64,000 nucleotides of DNA from Collinsella aerofaciens (GTDB taxonomy: Bacteria > Actinomycetota > Coriobacteriia > Coriobacteriales > Coriobacteriaceae): NCBI GenBank assembly GCA_008680965.1, contig NAKE01000001.1:558001-622000 (forward strand). The letters are read 5' to 3'. The position numbers and the translations under genes were made by a program. The notes under the pieces were generated by a model. That model was not told the DNA's origin. It did not search any database and saw nothing but the letters and a program-made list of their open reading frames with translations. Below, in pieces: positions 22,888-32,141 of the stretch; position 1 is the first letter of the stretch; every line of letters begins with the position of its first letter.

Positions 22888-25764
22888 TTACTCGGCCTCG
22901 CTCAAATCGCTGAGCATAAACTCGTAAATGTCCTGACGCACGGGCGCATTGAGCTCATATTCGATTTCGACGGCGTTGTCGCCGCTCTTAGTTTTAATGG
23001 CTTCGAACTTGCCGGTCGGATGCATTTCGCCTAAGAAATAGAACTCCTTACCACCCTTATCGTCCTTGTTCTTTCGCATAAACAAATACGTCTTCAGGCC
23101 GTTTCCCGGCCATGCCTGCAGTCGCAAAATCTCGGGGGAGTTGAGCGTGCGGTTGCCCTTCGAGATTGCGATGAGCTTGCTCGGCGAAACAAAGCGGTCT
23201 TCATACTGAATTGACTCACTAATGTCGGGAGCCTTGTCATAGTTAATAAACACGGGGAATGTATTGGTCTTCTCATCGTAGAAGTATCCGCCAAGGTTTT
23301 GGCCGTTGATGTTCTTTTGCCAGTTCATCAGACGGCAAACCTCCTCGTACGTGTACTTGGCGTTGAGAACGAAATTTGTGTTTTCGTACGTCTCGGCATA
23401 GTCGAGTCGGTTGCGCTCAATACCAAAATCCAGCACCTCGAGAATCTGACGTTTGAACTCTGCGTTGCGCAGGGCGGTCGCGAACGCTTCGGTCAGACGA
23501 GGTCCGGTTCCATCGTCAATAAGCAGGGAAACGAAATCCTTAGGAGTGGCAAAGTCGCCCTTAAGGACTGCGATTGCCGACCTAACGGCGCTGTCCTTAA
23601 GCTGTGCGCGGTAGTTCCTAAGCGCAGCCTCGCGCATATGCCAGTAGCCCTCGTGTCCGGCTTCGACGAGCGTTTGAAGCAAATAGAGGTCTTCGAATCG
23701 CTTGCCCGCGGCAAGTTTTTGAGAAATAAATTTGAGAATCTTGGTCTGATCAGAGGTAAATTGAACCGTATAGTCCGGCTCGTATTTGGAAAGAAATGCG
23801 TGGTAGGACCCCAGGCGACTATTCTTGAAGATGAGCAGCGGATCGATGGAGCCGTTGCGATCAAATTCGAGCAGCGAGGGAATCTTGCCGAGTTTTTGGC
23901 GCAAGTCGAGATATTCGTTTTTCAAAAATCTGACGGAGGTGAAATCGCCGCCGTCGATGGCCTTGTAAATGCGTGCCTCGGAAATACGATCGAAGCTCAC
24001 GGTCGAGCATCCGGGGATCGCCGAATCGCCCTCTTGGACAAGACGGCGCAGGCGGTCTTTGTTATACGTCTTGTCACCCGAAAGCGCGATGGGCACCAAG
24101 AAGTTGCTCTGGTAGTTGCCAATAAAGTCGAGCACCAGTGCGTATTCCTTGCCATCATTCAGGCGCAAACCTCGTCCGAGCTGTTGAATAAAGATGATTG
24201 CGGAGTCGGTGCGTCGAAGCATGATGATCTGATTGAGCGAGGGGATGTCGACGCCTTCGTTCATGATATCGACCGAGAAAATGTACTCGAGCTCGCCGGC
24301 TTCAAGTCGGCTGATCGCGGCATCGCGGACCTCATCGGAATCTTGACCGCTAATTGCAGCCGTTCGATATCCGAGAGCGTTGAATTTGCGCGACAGTTCT
24401 TCGGCCTCGGCGTTTCGATTGCAGAAAATTAAGCCCCTGCGGTTGCTTTTGGTGACGCTATACTCTTCGATTTTCTCGGTGATGTGACGCACGCGCTCAT
24501 CGGACGTCAAGCGCCCGAACAGGGCGGTATCTTCGATTGTCTCATCGTCAATCTCCAGATCGTGAATGCCAAAATAATGGAAGGGGGCTAGCATCTCCTC
24601 GGCCAAAGCGTCCTGCAGCGTGATCTGGAACGCGATGACGTGATTGAAAAGGGCAAAGACGTCATAGCCGTCGGTGCGATTGGGTGTAGCGGTCATGCCC
24701 AGATAAAACCGAGGCGTAAAGTGCGACATGATGGATTGGTAACCCTGGGATCCCGTGCGGTGGGCCTCGTCGATGACGATGTAGTCGAACTCATCGGGAC
24801 GGAAATCGCTCAGATGTTTGGCGACCGAAGAACACATGGCAAACACGCAGGTAGCATTGCTTATATTCTTGCCAGTTTGATAGGTGTCGAACGTATAGTT
24901 ACTACCTAAGAGGCGTTCGTAGCTTGCACGGGAGGCGTCGATAATGCGCCGGCGGTGCGCAAGAAAGAGGACGCGCCGGGGTTTAGTTGCGAGCACGTCG
25001 AACGCCGAAAGGAAGGTCTTGCCGGTGCCGGTTGCCGAGACCAACAGGGCGCGGGTCTCGCCCTTGCGGTGGATTACACCGAGCGCCTCAAGGGCGCGCT
25101 GCTGCATTTTATTGGGCTTGATTTCTTCGAGGTCGTTCGTGGTTGGGCTAACGGCCGCCTGGAACGTCGGTTTCGATTTGGGCTTTGACGGACGTGCCGA
25201 TCGATATGCGGCATAGTTCTCAATCCAGTCTTGGGAAAGCAAAACGGTTGAGGTGTCGTTCCACAACGAATTGAACTCGCCCCTCAGTTCGCCGAGTAGG
25301 CGGCTGTTCTCGACAGTCTGGTACAGCACGTTCCATTCTTTATTACAGGTGAGGGCGGTCTGCGTCATGTTCGAGCTGCCGACGATGACCGTGCTGGTTT
25401 CGCCCTTATCAAAAATGTATCCCTTGGCATGCAAATTACCCTGGAATACGCGAACTTCCATGTTGTCGTATTCCAGGAGCTTGCGAAAGACATCGGGTGA
25501 GTTGAAGTTGAGATAGGTGGACGTGAGCAGCCTGCCCTTAATGCCACGCTGCTTGAGCTCCTGGAACGTCTCGACCAGGATTTGAAGGCCGCCGTCTGCA
25601 ACAAACGCTACGCAAAAGTCAAAAGAGCCGCAGGCTGAGAGCTGCTCCTTGATAACGGATAGTAGTGTTCCGCCTGTCGCCTTCGAGTTGGCGATGAGCT
25701 TGGGTGAATCGTTCTCGCGTGTAAGCGAGTCGAATTCAATATCAATCTGTCGCTGCGTAGTCAT
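22888..25764 (-). CDS. PLD-nuclease / superfamily II helicase / DUF3427 protein
   Basis: 958 residues in three parts. Residues about 35-190 form a phospholipase D-like nuclease domain with one HxK motif (NLHAKGYIFDKGE, then GSSNMTQTAL). Residues about 215-570 are a DEAD/DEAH helicase: Walker A VSATGTGKTFLSAF, DEAH box VIDEAHRTG, SATPNR, and motif VI QQLGRGLRL. The remainder is DUF3427. Proteins with this layout are often in genome-defence contexts, but their activity is little known. The composition is lower in GC than neighbouring core genes, consistent with transfer. Start 25764 follows AAAGGTTTGCCGGG. Confidence 0.93.
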   Translation of the reverse strand: MTTQRQIDIEFDSLTRENDSPKLIANSKATGGTLLSVIKEQLSACGSFDFCVAFVADGGLQILVETFQELKQRGIKGRLLTSTYLNFNSPDVFRKLLEYDNMEVRVFQGNLHAKGYIFDKGETSTVIVGSSNMTQTALTCNKEWNVLYQTVENSRLLGELRGEFNSLWNDTSTVLLSQDWIENYAAYRSARPSKPKSKPTFQAAVSPTTNDLEEIKPNKMQQRALEALGVIHRKGETRALLVSATGTGKTFLSAFDVLATKPRRVLFLAHRRRIIDASRASYERLLGSNYTFDTYQTGKNISNATCVFAMCSSVAKHLSDFRPDEFDYIVIDEAHRTGSQGYQSIMSHFTPRFYLGMTATPNRTDGYDVFALFNHVIAFQITLQDALAEEMLAPFHYFGIHDLEIDDETIEDTALFGRLTSDERVRHITEKIEEYSVTKSNRRGLIFCNRNAEAEELSRKFNALGYRTAAISGQDSDEVRDAAISRLEAGELEYIFSVDIMNEGVDIPSLNQIIMLRRTDSAIIFIQQLGRGLRLNDGKEYALVLDFIGNYQSNFLVPIALSGDKTYNKDRLRRLVQEGDSAIPGCSTVSFDRISEARIYKAIDGGDFTSVRFLKNEYLDLRQKLGKIPSLLEFDRNGSIDPLLIFKNSRLGSYHAFLSKYEPDYTVQFTSDQTKILKFISQKLAAGKRFEDLYLLQTLVEAGHEGYWHMREAALRNYRAQLKDSAVRSAIAVLKGDFATPKDFVSLLIDDGTGPRLTEAFATALRNAEFKRQILEVLDFGIERNRLDYAETYENTNFVLNAKYTYEEVCRLMNWQKNINGQNLGGYFYDEKTNTFPVFINYDKAPDISESIQYEDRFVSPSKLIAISKGNRTLNSPEILRLQAWPGNGLKTYLFMRKNKDDKGGKEFYFLGEMHPTGKFEAIKTKSGDNAVEIEYELNAPVRQDIYEFMLSDLSEAE

Positions 25765-25964
25765 CCCGGCAAACCTTTCGAAAGACTATGTTGGCGCCAG
25801 GATAACAGATCGATCGTTCGTATTTTAGATGTATGACGATTGGGGTTGGCAGTTTGGCATGAGCTTGCACACGTGTCCGCACGACATGTGACACTTGCCC
25901 TGCCGCCCTGCTCTGCCGCGGCGGCATGTACCTGAACAACGACCCTCTAAGGAGTTCGATTTTG

Positions 25965-26204
25965 ATGAGTGACAACACCAAGCATCTCGCAAAGAAATGC
26001 GTCAAGGACGCGGGGCCGTGCCTCGCGTTGTGCCTTGCCGGCGCAGCGGTCGCGCTGCTGGCTGTTCTGGGGCCGTTCGACGTGCTCCGAAGTGTCAGCT
26101 CTCTGCACGTTTGCATGGCCCTTGCCGGCGCCATGATAACCGGCGGCGTGCTCGATCTGATTTTTTGGGTGCTTGACCCGTTTGGATGGAAAAATGAAGG
26201 GTAA
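25965..26204 (+). CDS. Small membrane protein of unknown function
   Basis: 79 residues with two hydrophobic helices (PCLALCLAGAAVALLAVLG and MALAGAMITGGVLDLIFWVL). ATG 25965 is preceded by AAGGAGTTCGATTTTG. No family recognised. It is 40 bp upstream of the two metallophosphoesterase genes and may be in their operon. Confidence 0.65.
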   Translation: MSDNTKHLAKKCVKDAGPCLALCLAGAAVALLAVLGPFDVLRSVSSLHVCMALAGAMITGGVLDLIFWVLDPFGWKNEG

Positions 26205-26244
26205 GCCCTAAGGGATGGATGCCCCGCAGCAACAGGAGGTCCCC

Positions 26245-26883
26245 GTGATCTGGTTTACCAGCGATACTCATTTTGGACACGAGAACATGCTACGGCTTAG
26301 CGATAGGCCTTGGTCGGCTGTTGCGCAGATGAACGACGCCATGGTCGCCAACATTAACAGCAAGGTTGCTGCGGATGACGAGCTCTACATCTTGGGCGAC
26401 TTCAGCTTTAAGATGACGGTCCAAGACGCCTATGAGCTGCGCAAAAGCATTACATGCAAGCGCGTTCATCTGCTGCCCGGCAATCACGATAAAGACTGGA
26501 CGCAGTCTGCGGTAGCGGATGCTTTTATCGTTGAGCCGCCCATTTGCGTGCTCAAGATCGACCGCCAAAAAATCGTGCTGAGCCACTATCCTATGGCTGA
26601 CTGGCAGGGCATGTCGCACGGCAGCTGGCATTTGCACGGGCATATCCACAGTTGCGGCGGCGCGTACAACAAGTTCAACCTCAGGCAGGGGCTGCTGCGC
26701 TATGACGTGGGCGTGGATGCTAACAGCTACGCCCCCGTGAGCCTGGAAGAGCTCAGGTCGCGGTTTGCACAGGTAGACGAGCCGGTGTGTTGCGTTAAAT
26801 GGCCGTGGTGGGTCAACGCCACGGGTGACGAGCAGATTGAGCACGATCTCGAAACATATAAGAGGGAAGTGGTAATCCGATGA
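26245..26883 (+). CDS. Metallophosphoesterase, calcineurin-like
   Basis: 212 residues. Dimetal motifs: FTSDTHFGHENML, ILGDFSF, LPGNHDK, LSHYPM and LHGHIHS. The pattern resembles the phage/bacterial phosphoesterases that start with WFTSDTHFGH. The start is placed at GTG 26245, four bases after a perfect AGGAGGT (26234-26240); an upstream ATG at 26215 lacks a site. The next gene overlaps by 4 bp (ATGA). Substrate unknown. Confidence 0.9.
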   Translation: MIWFTSDTHFGHENMLRLSDRPWSAVAQMNDAMVANINSKVAADDELYILGDFSFKMTVQDAYELRKSITCKRVHLLPGNHDKDWTQSAVADAFIVEPPICVLKIDRQKIVLSHYPMADWQGMSHGSWHLHGHIHSCGGAYNKFNLRQGLLRYDVGVDANSYAPVSLEELRSRFAQVDEPVCCVKWPWWVNATGDEQIEHDLETYKREVVIR

Positions 26884-27605
26884 CGGTCTATGTGACGGGC
26901 GATATTCACGGCGGCCTCGACATGCAAAAGCTGCGCGATTGGGAGCTTGGGGATAGCCTGACGAGCGACGACTATCTGATTATCGCGGGCGACTTTGGCT
27001 TTCCCTGGGATTTCTCTGCCGAGGAATGTGCCGACATCGCTTGGCTGGAGTCGCGCCCCTATACCGTGCTGTTCGTCGACGGCAACCACGAGCGTTTCGA
27101 TCACTGGGCGGAGCGTCCCATGGAGCTGTGGCACGGTGGGCTGACGCAGCGTCTGTCGGATACCTCCCCCATACGGCGCCTGACGCGCGGCGAGGTTTTT
27201 GAGCTCGACGGCTCAACGATCTTTACCATGGGCGGCGCCACGAGCGTGGACAAAGAATACCGCATTCCCTATTCCAGCTGGTGGCCGCAGGAACTGCCGG
27301 ACGAGCGCAACTTTGAGGAGGCGCGGGCAAAGCTCGACAGCGTGGGTTGGAAGGTCGACTACGTGGTCACCCACACCTGCTCTACGCGCATGCTTTCGCC
27401 CACGCTTTATCCGGCACCCGGCTGGAATTACCCCGCCGTTGATCGGCTTACGGCATTTTTCGATGAGCTGGAAGACCGCTTGGATTACAAGTGCTGGTAT
27501 TACGGGCATTTCCATCGGGATGCCAACCCGGCCGAGCGCCATACCGTGCTCTACGACTGCATCGTTCGCCTGGGCGGCGAGCTCCAGCCCTGGGACGTTG
27601 CGTAG
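26880..27605 (+). CDS. Metallophosphatase, second of a tandem pair
   Basis: 241 residues with a metallophosphoesterase motif set (VTGDIHGGLDMQ, IAGDFGFPWD, DGNHERFDHW, VVTHTCS, WYYGHFH) unlike that of its upstream partner, so the two are not recent duplicates. The ATGA overlap at 26880-26883 shows translational coupling. The family includes putative Ser/Thr phosphatases and nucleases; the substrate is unknown. Confidence 0.88.
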   Translation: MTVYVTGDIHGGLDMQKLRDWELGDSLTSDDYLIIAGDFGFPWDFSAEECADIAWLESRPYTVLFVDGNHERFDHWAERPMELWHGGLTQRLSDTSPIRRLTRGEVFELDGSTIFTMGGATSVDKEYRIPYSSWWPQELPDERNFEEARAKLDSVGWKVDYVVTHTCSTRMLSPTLYPAPGWNYPAVDRLTAFFDELEDRLDYKCWYYGHFHRDANPAERHTVLYDCIVRLGGELQPWDVA

Positions 27606-27633
27606 GGGCAGGCATAGCGAGCTCTTCGTATGA

Positions 27634-27696
27634 TGCCTTGGGTAGAGTTACCCTACATTTTGGCAATAGTCATTATCTGTAGGGTAACTTAAGGCA
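27634..27696. repeat. Inverted repeat between metallophosphatase and GNAT toxin genes
   Basis: GTTACCCTACA (27647-27657) pairs with TGTAGGGTAAC (27678-27688); flanking TGCCTT and AAGGCA extend the symmetry. There is no T-tract, so it is not a clear terminator. Confidence 0.7.
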
Positions 27697-27728
27697 TACT
27701 GGGAGCTGGAGGAGATGCTGCTGGCGGT

Positions 27729-28202
27729 CTAGAGTTTCAACGCCATTCGGTTGGTGCCGGGTAGGGCTGCAAAGCCGAAATGCGCATAGAACGCTGCCGC
27801 CTCATCATCTACTGGATCGACAACCAAAGCTCGCGCTCCCGCTAGGGCAGAAATTTTCAAGGCGTTTTCGATGGCATCTTTGAGCAACGATGCTCCCAGA
27901 CCAAGCCCCTTGAATTTCTCATCAACCCCCATCATTCCAAGCAACACTGCGGGAACTTGGGAGGGGGAGTTCCGAACGAACCATCCTCCGTCAACATTTT
28001 CGCGAGCTACGGAGTGCGTACATAGCGTATAGAACCCGGCGACTGCGCCGTCGTAATACGATGCGTATATAACCGCCGACCCTCTTCTTCGCGCCGAGGC
28101 TGATCTGTTTTTAGCCCATCCGTCTACAAGGGTATTACCGCAGTGGAAAGCCTCGATGCCTTGACCAACGGGGAGTTGAACGGGCTTGGTAAACGTGCTC
28201 AT
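27729..28202 (-). CDS. GNAT-family toxin of a TacAT-like module
   Basis: 157-residue acetyltransferase. The acetyl-CoA loop is VDEKFKGLGLGASLLKDA (Q/R-x-x-G-x-G/A type) and the C-terminus ALVVDPVDDEAAAFYAHFGF is typical of TacT/AtaT toxins, which acetylate aminoacyl-tRNA and block translation. Start ATG 28202 overlaps the antitoxin stop as ATGA, marking translational coupling; an ATG at 28208 is possible. Second gene of a two-gene TA operon. Confidence 0.92.
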   Translation of the reverse strand: MSTFTKPVQLPVGQGIEAFHCGNTLVDGWAKNRSASARRRGSAVIYASYYDGAVAGFYTLCTHSVARENVDGGWFVRNSPSQVPAVLLGMMGVDEKFKGLGLGASLLKDAIENALKISALAGARALVVDPVDDEAAAFYAHFGFAALPGTNRMALKL

Positions 28203-28465
28203 TCCCAAATCGCTTTACGGTCGAGCAACGCTTTTGCGGCTTGGGGCATGGGTGAGTCGAGCATTTCGCAAAATGCATCAAAACCATCAGGAGAAAGATA
28301 GGTTGTTGACGCCTCGGCGATGTCACGTGCGGAGCTCTCGTCAAGGTGAGCCGTGGCCCATTGGGTGAGAGTTTGCCCGCGCAAGGCCGCGGCGCGCTCG
28401 TAAGTAAGGCGTTGACGCTCGGTCAGCCTTAGATCCATACGGCGCTGTTTCTCAATCGTTGGCAT
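28199..28465 (-). CDS. DUF1778 ribbon-helix-helix antitoxin (TacA-like)
   Basis: 88 residues. The N-terminal ribbon-helix-helix (RRMDLRLTERQRLTYERAAA) binds DNA, and the acidic C-terminus (FDAFCEMLDSPMPQAAKALL) wraps the cognate GNAT toxin. Start 28465 follows AAAGGAGGTTTTACC. A perfect 9-bp-arm palindrome 22 bp upstream is the probable operator for autorepression by the toxin-antitoxin complex. Confidence 0.92.
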   Translation of the reverse strand: MPTIEKQRRMDLRLTERQRLTYERAAALRGQTLTQWATAHLDESSARDIAEASTTYLSPDGFDAFCEMLDSPMPQAAKALLDRKAIWE

Positions 28466-28487
28466 GGTAAAACCTCCTTTGCATCAT

Positions 28488-28508
28488 TGTACGGAACTAT
28501 TCCGTACA
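28488..28508. promoter_or_regulatory. Operator palindrome of the TacAT-like operon
   Basis: TGTACGGAA-CTA-TTCCGTACA, perfect 9-bp arms, immediately upstream of the antitoxin ribosome binding site, as expected for RHH autoregulation. Confidence 0.75.
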
Positions 28509-28567
28509 TAACAAGATACAGAATTACGCACTCGTCGGGGGGGTAGTGAAGGGGGCAGGGCGTTTGA

Positions 28568-29572
28568 CTACTCGGCCATTACGGTGATGTTCTCGCGGTG
28601 CGCGCGGATGACGTCCCAGCTAAAGTGCTCGACCAGCCGCTCGGCAGAGCGCGGCGTGGTGTCCGGCGCGATGCCCGTTTGCCCGGCGAGCCAGCCCAGC
28701 AGCGCTTCGGGCATGCCAAAGCGGGCGCGGAGTTCGCCCAGGTCCAGATCGCGGTCTCGTTTGGAAAGGCGGCGGCCGTCCGGTGCCATGAGCAGCGGAA
28801 TATGTGCGTAGTGCGGCGTGGGCAGTCCCAACAGGTGCTGCAGATAGATCTGGCGCGGCGTGGACCCCAGCAGATCGCATCCGCGCACGACCTCGGTGAC
28901 GCCCATGGCAGCGTCGTCGACCACCACGGCTAGCTGATAGGCAAACACGCCGTCGCTGCGGCGCACCAAAAAGTCGCCGCACTCGGTGGCGAGTGCTTCG
29001 CATTGGGCGCCGTACGTGCGATCCACAAATTCGATCACGTCGTCTGCGAGGTCGTCGACGGTGGGCACGCGCAGACGTGTGGCCGGGGCGCGCAGGGCGC
29101 TGCGGCGGGCCACCTCCTCGGCCGAAAGACTTCGGCAGGCGCCACGGTAGATGGGCGTGCCGTCGCTCGCGTGCGGTGCACTCGCGGCGTGGAGCTCGGC
29201 GCGTGTGCAAAAGCAGGGATAGGTGAGGCCGGCGTCTTTCAGCCGGCGCAAGGCGCTCTCGTACAGGTCTAGGCGGTCGTGCTGGTAGTAGGGGCCTTCG
29301 TCCCACTCCAGCCCCAGCCAGGCCAGGTCGTCAATCAATTGGGCGGCAAGTTCCGGGCGCTTGCAGCGATCGTCCAGGTCCTCAATGCGTAACACGATGC
29401 TGCCGCCCTGGCTGCGGGCCGAAAGCCATGCGCACAGGCAGCTGAACACGTTGCCCAGGTGCATACGGCCCGAGGGCGACGGGGCGAAGCGCCCCACGAC
29501 GGGCGCGGGAGCGGCCGGCGTCGTTGGCGCGTCGGCGGCGGTTGTTGCTATGTTGCGTGCGTTGATGTCCAT
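28568..29572 (-). CDS. gluQ: Glutamyl-Q tRNA(Asp) synthetase
   Basis: 334 residues. A truncated glutamyl-tRNA synthetase lacking the anticodon-binding domain, which attaches glutamate to queuosine in tRNA(Asp). Class I signatures: RFAPSPSGRMHLGN (HIGH-like) and GRRLSKRDRDLDL (KMSKS-like). Zinc cysteines lie in YPCFCTRAEL and later C residues. Start 29572 (MDINARN) is seven bases after TATACT, a good -10 box, so the mRNA is probably leaderless; an in-frame start at 29686 would lie upstream of that promoter. Confidence 0.93.
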   Translation of the reverse strand: MDINARNIATTAADAPTTPAAPAPVVGRFAPSPSGRMHLGNVFSCLCAWLSARSQGGSIVLRIEDLDDRCKRPELAAQLIDDLAWLGLEWDEGPYYQHDRLDLYESALRRLKDAGLTYPCFCTRAELHAASAPHASDGTPIYRGACRSLSAEEVARRSALRAPATRLRVPTVDDLADDVIEFVDRTYGAQCEALATECGDFLVRRSDGVFAYQLAVVVDDAAMGVTEVVRGCDLLGSTPRQIYLQHLLGLPTPHYAHIPLLMAPDGRRLSKRDRDLDLGELRARFGMPEALLGWLAGQTGIAPDTTPRSAERLVEHFSWDVIRAHRENITVMAE

Positions 29573-29709
29573 GCGGACGAGTATAGCGCGGGGCGTGGTG
29601 GGGGAGACGCTGCCGTGGCCTGCAAGTTGCTGAGGCCACACGTTGCGCGTGCCGGACCACCGGCTCGGCGCCTTAATCGTCGTCAATCAATCTAGCCCTC
29701 AAACGACAG

Positions 29710-29743
29710 AAACCCCGGCAGCTCTTCGCAACTGCCGGGGTTT
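29710..29743. terminator. Strong 12-bp hairpin in a divergent gap
   Basis: AAACCCCGGCAG (29710-29721) pairs perfectly with CTGCCGGGGTTT (29732-29743). It looks like a terminator, yet the genes on both sides point away from it, so no visible gene needs it. Confidence 0.6.
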
Positions 29744-30081
29744 CCGCGGAAAAGGGGGACATGATCCTCAAGCGGACGGCAAAGGGGCAAACCGTTTTCG
29801 CTCAACTGCTTTATGCCCCTCAACTGGCGGCTCAATCAGCGCATGCCGCGCCCACACAAAGCCGCTACACCTGTGATGGAGCTATGAAGTGGTATCTATT
29901 GCCGGAGCGGGCTATGCCAAGGAGTGTCCCAGATTGCTGGCAGATAAGGAACGTCCCCAGGTGCCGGCGGCGGGCGTGACTTTTGTCCCGTTTTGACGCT
30001 CCGCTGACCTAGATGTTCGTCACATGAACTCGCAAACGTGGGACAATGACGCTACTGGTACCACAGACAAAGGATGTGCCT
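29744..30081. other. Divergent gap upstream of the DUF2207 gene
   Basis: No gene is supported. A segment at 29930-29975 (GTGTCCC...GGAACGTCCCCAGGTGCCGG) matches in reverse the GGGAC-type palindromes found at 63859-63917. AAAGGATG before 30082 is the downstream ribosome binding site. Confidence 0.4.
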
Positions 30082-32028
30082 ATGAACGCCCCCGTTGCCC
30101 AGCCCTGTCGGCAGCGCCGCCTGTTTGCGCGGTTCGCTTCCGTCTGCGCACTCGTCGCGCTTGCGTTGTTGCTGCTGCCTGCCGTCGCGCACGCCGACGG
30201 CTACTCCATGAGCCAAACCTATATCGGTGCCACGGTTGAGGCCGATGGCTCGCTGACCGTTGTCGAGGGACGCCAGTTCGATTTCGACGATGACATTAAC
30301 GGCGTGTATTGGGATATCAATACAGGCTCTAACCAGCAAGGCGGCTCGGTGGTCGTCAATGTGCTGAGCGTCGAGGAAGACGACACTGCGTTTAACAAGG
30401 TCGACAGCGCAAATAAAGGCGACGACGGCGTTTACACGGTGGAGCAGTCCGACGACGGCGTAAAGATTAAGGTGTTCAGCCCTCACGAGAGCGGCGACAG
30501 CGCAATCTACTACGTGAGTTATTCCATGACCGGTGCGGTTATGAACTGGGCCGATACCGCCGAGCTCTACTGGAAATTTGTGGGTGACGGCTGGTCTGCG
30601 GACTCCGATGACGTCGAGATGGAAGTCTACTTTGCAAATGCCGCTGCCGGGACGGCTGCCGTCAAGGGCGATAACTTCCGCGCATGGGGCCACGGCCCGC
30701 TGACGGGCGACGTGTCGCTCGATGCGGACGAGCCCATGGTCACCTATACCATTCCCTGCGTGCATGAGGGCGAATTCGCCGAGGCACGCATCGCCTTCCC
30801 CAGCGACTGGGTGCCGCAGCTTGCCGTCTCGGGCGAAAAGCGCATGTCGACGATTCTGAGCGAAGAGAAGGAATGGGCCGACGAGGCCAACGCTCGCCGC
30901 GCTCACGCTCGCATGATTGCCAATGCGCTTGCCGTGCTAAGTGTTGTCGCGGCGGTGGCCTTTACCGGCACAATCGTTGTGCTCAAGCTGCGCCGCCGCA
31001 AGCCCAAGCCGCTTTTCCAGGACGAATATTTCCGCGATGTGCCTTCGGCCGACCATCCCGCCGTGCTTTCGGCCCTCATGAGCTGGAACGAGGTGCCCGA
31101 TCAGGCATATATCGCCACGCTTATGAAGCTTACCGACGACCGCGTGATCAAGCTGGAAGAAGCGACCGAGACCAAGAAGAAGGGTCTGCTCCGTCGCGAA
31201 AAAGAGGAGCAGACGTATCGCATCACAGTGACCGACGAGGCCTGGAAGGCTGCCAAGAAGGACGGCATCGATCGCGATGTGCTCAAGGTCTTCTTCGCCG
31301 GCGTTAAGCCCGATAAAGACGGCGTCCGTTCACGCACGTTTAGCGAGCTGGAGGAGTATGCCAGCGAGCGTACTGAATCTGTTGGCAACAAGCTCGAGGA
31401 CTATCAAAGCACGGTTAAGGGCAAGCTGGAGACGCGCGAGCTTATCGCCTCGGACGGCACCATCGCCCTGGTTGCCGGCTTGGTTCTCGGCATCATCATC
31501 GTCTTTGGCATTCTGGGCTCTCTGATCTATACCGACTTTGCGGACGCCAACGTCGGTGCCGCTATGATCTCGATCCCCGTCACGATCGTGGGCTTTGTCC
31601 TGAGCTGCACCTTCCGCCGCTACACGCCGGAGGGCGCCGAGGTGGCGGCTCGCTGCAAGGCGCTCAAGCATTGGCTCGAGGACTTTACGCGTCTGAAGGA
31701 GGCCGTCCCCAGCGACCTGATCTTGTGGAACAAACTGCTGGTGATGGGCGTTGCCCTGGGCGTTTCGAAAGAAGTGCTGCGACAGCTGGCCGAGGCCGTG
31801 CCTGCGGACCTGCGCAACAGCGACGATTTCTACGACAACTACCCCTGCTACTGGTGGTATTACCATCACTACGGCAACGAGTCCCCGCTCGATTCGTTCA
31901 ACGATGTGTACCACGAGACCATCCGCGAGCTGGCTTCGAGTTCCGATAGTTCGAGCGGCGGCAGCGGCGGCGGCTTTTCCGGTGGCGGCGGTGGCGGCGT
32001 CGGCGGAGGCGGCGGCGGAACGTTCTAG
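30082..32028 (+). CDS. DUF2207 membrane protein
   Basis: 648 residues. A signal peptide (FASVCALVALALLLLPAVAHA, cleavage near residue 45) precedes an extracytoplasmic beta-rich DUF2207 region (about 45-285), a transmembrane helix (ALAVLSVVAAVAFTGTIVVL), a cytoplasmic domain, two further helices (IALVAGLVLGIIIVFGILGS and the next) and a C-terminal glycine-rich tail (SGGGGGGVGGGGGGTF). The layout is that of predicted YciQ-like membrane proteins with unknown function. Start ATG 30082 follows AAAGGATG. Monocistronic. Confidence 0.9.
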   Translation: MNAPVAQPCRQRRLFARFASVCALVALALLLLPAVAHADGYSMSQTYIGATVEADGSLTVVEGRQFDFDDDINGVYWDINTGSNQQGGSVVVNVLSVEEDDTAFNKVDSANKGDDGVYTVEQSDDGVKIKVFSPHESGDSAIYYVSYSMTGAVMNWADTAELYWKFVGDGWSADSDDVEMEVYFANAAAGTAAVKGDNFRAWGHGPLTGDVSLDADEPMVTYTIPCVHEGEFAEARIAFPSDWVPQLAVSGEKRMSTILSEEKEWADEANARRAHARMIANALAVLSVVAAVAFTGTIVVLKLRRRKPKPLFQDEYFRDVPSADHPAVLSALMSWNEVPDQAYIATLMKLTDDRVIKLEEATETKKKGLLRREKEEQTYRITVTDEAWKAAKKDGIDRDVLKVFFAGVKPDKDGVRSRTFSELEEYASERTESVGNKLEDYQSTVKGKLETRELIASDGTIALVAGLVLGIIIVFGILGSLIYTDFADANVGAAMISIPVTIVGFVLSCTFRRYTPEGAEVAARCKALKHWLEDFTRLKEAVPSDLILWNKLLVMGVALGVSKEVLRQLAEAVPADLRNSDDFYDNYPCYWWYYHHYGNESPLDSFNDVYHETIRELASSSDSSSGGSGGGFSGGGGGGVGGGGGGTF

Positions 32029-32141
32029 CGAGCGCTTGCTTTGGGGTGGATCTTTCTGGGCGGTTGCCAGGGAAGATTCATCCCATTTTTGTGCATCGAA
32101 ACGGGTCAAACTTTCCGCTGAGGACCTTCGCACAAGGGGCA

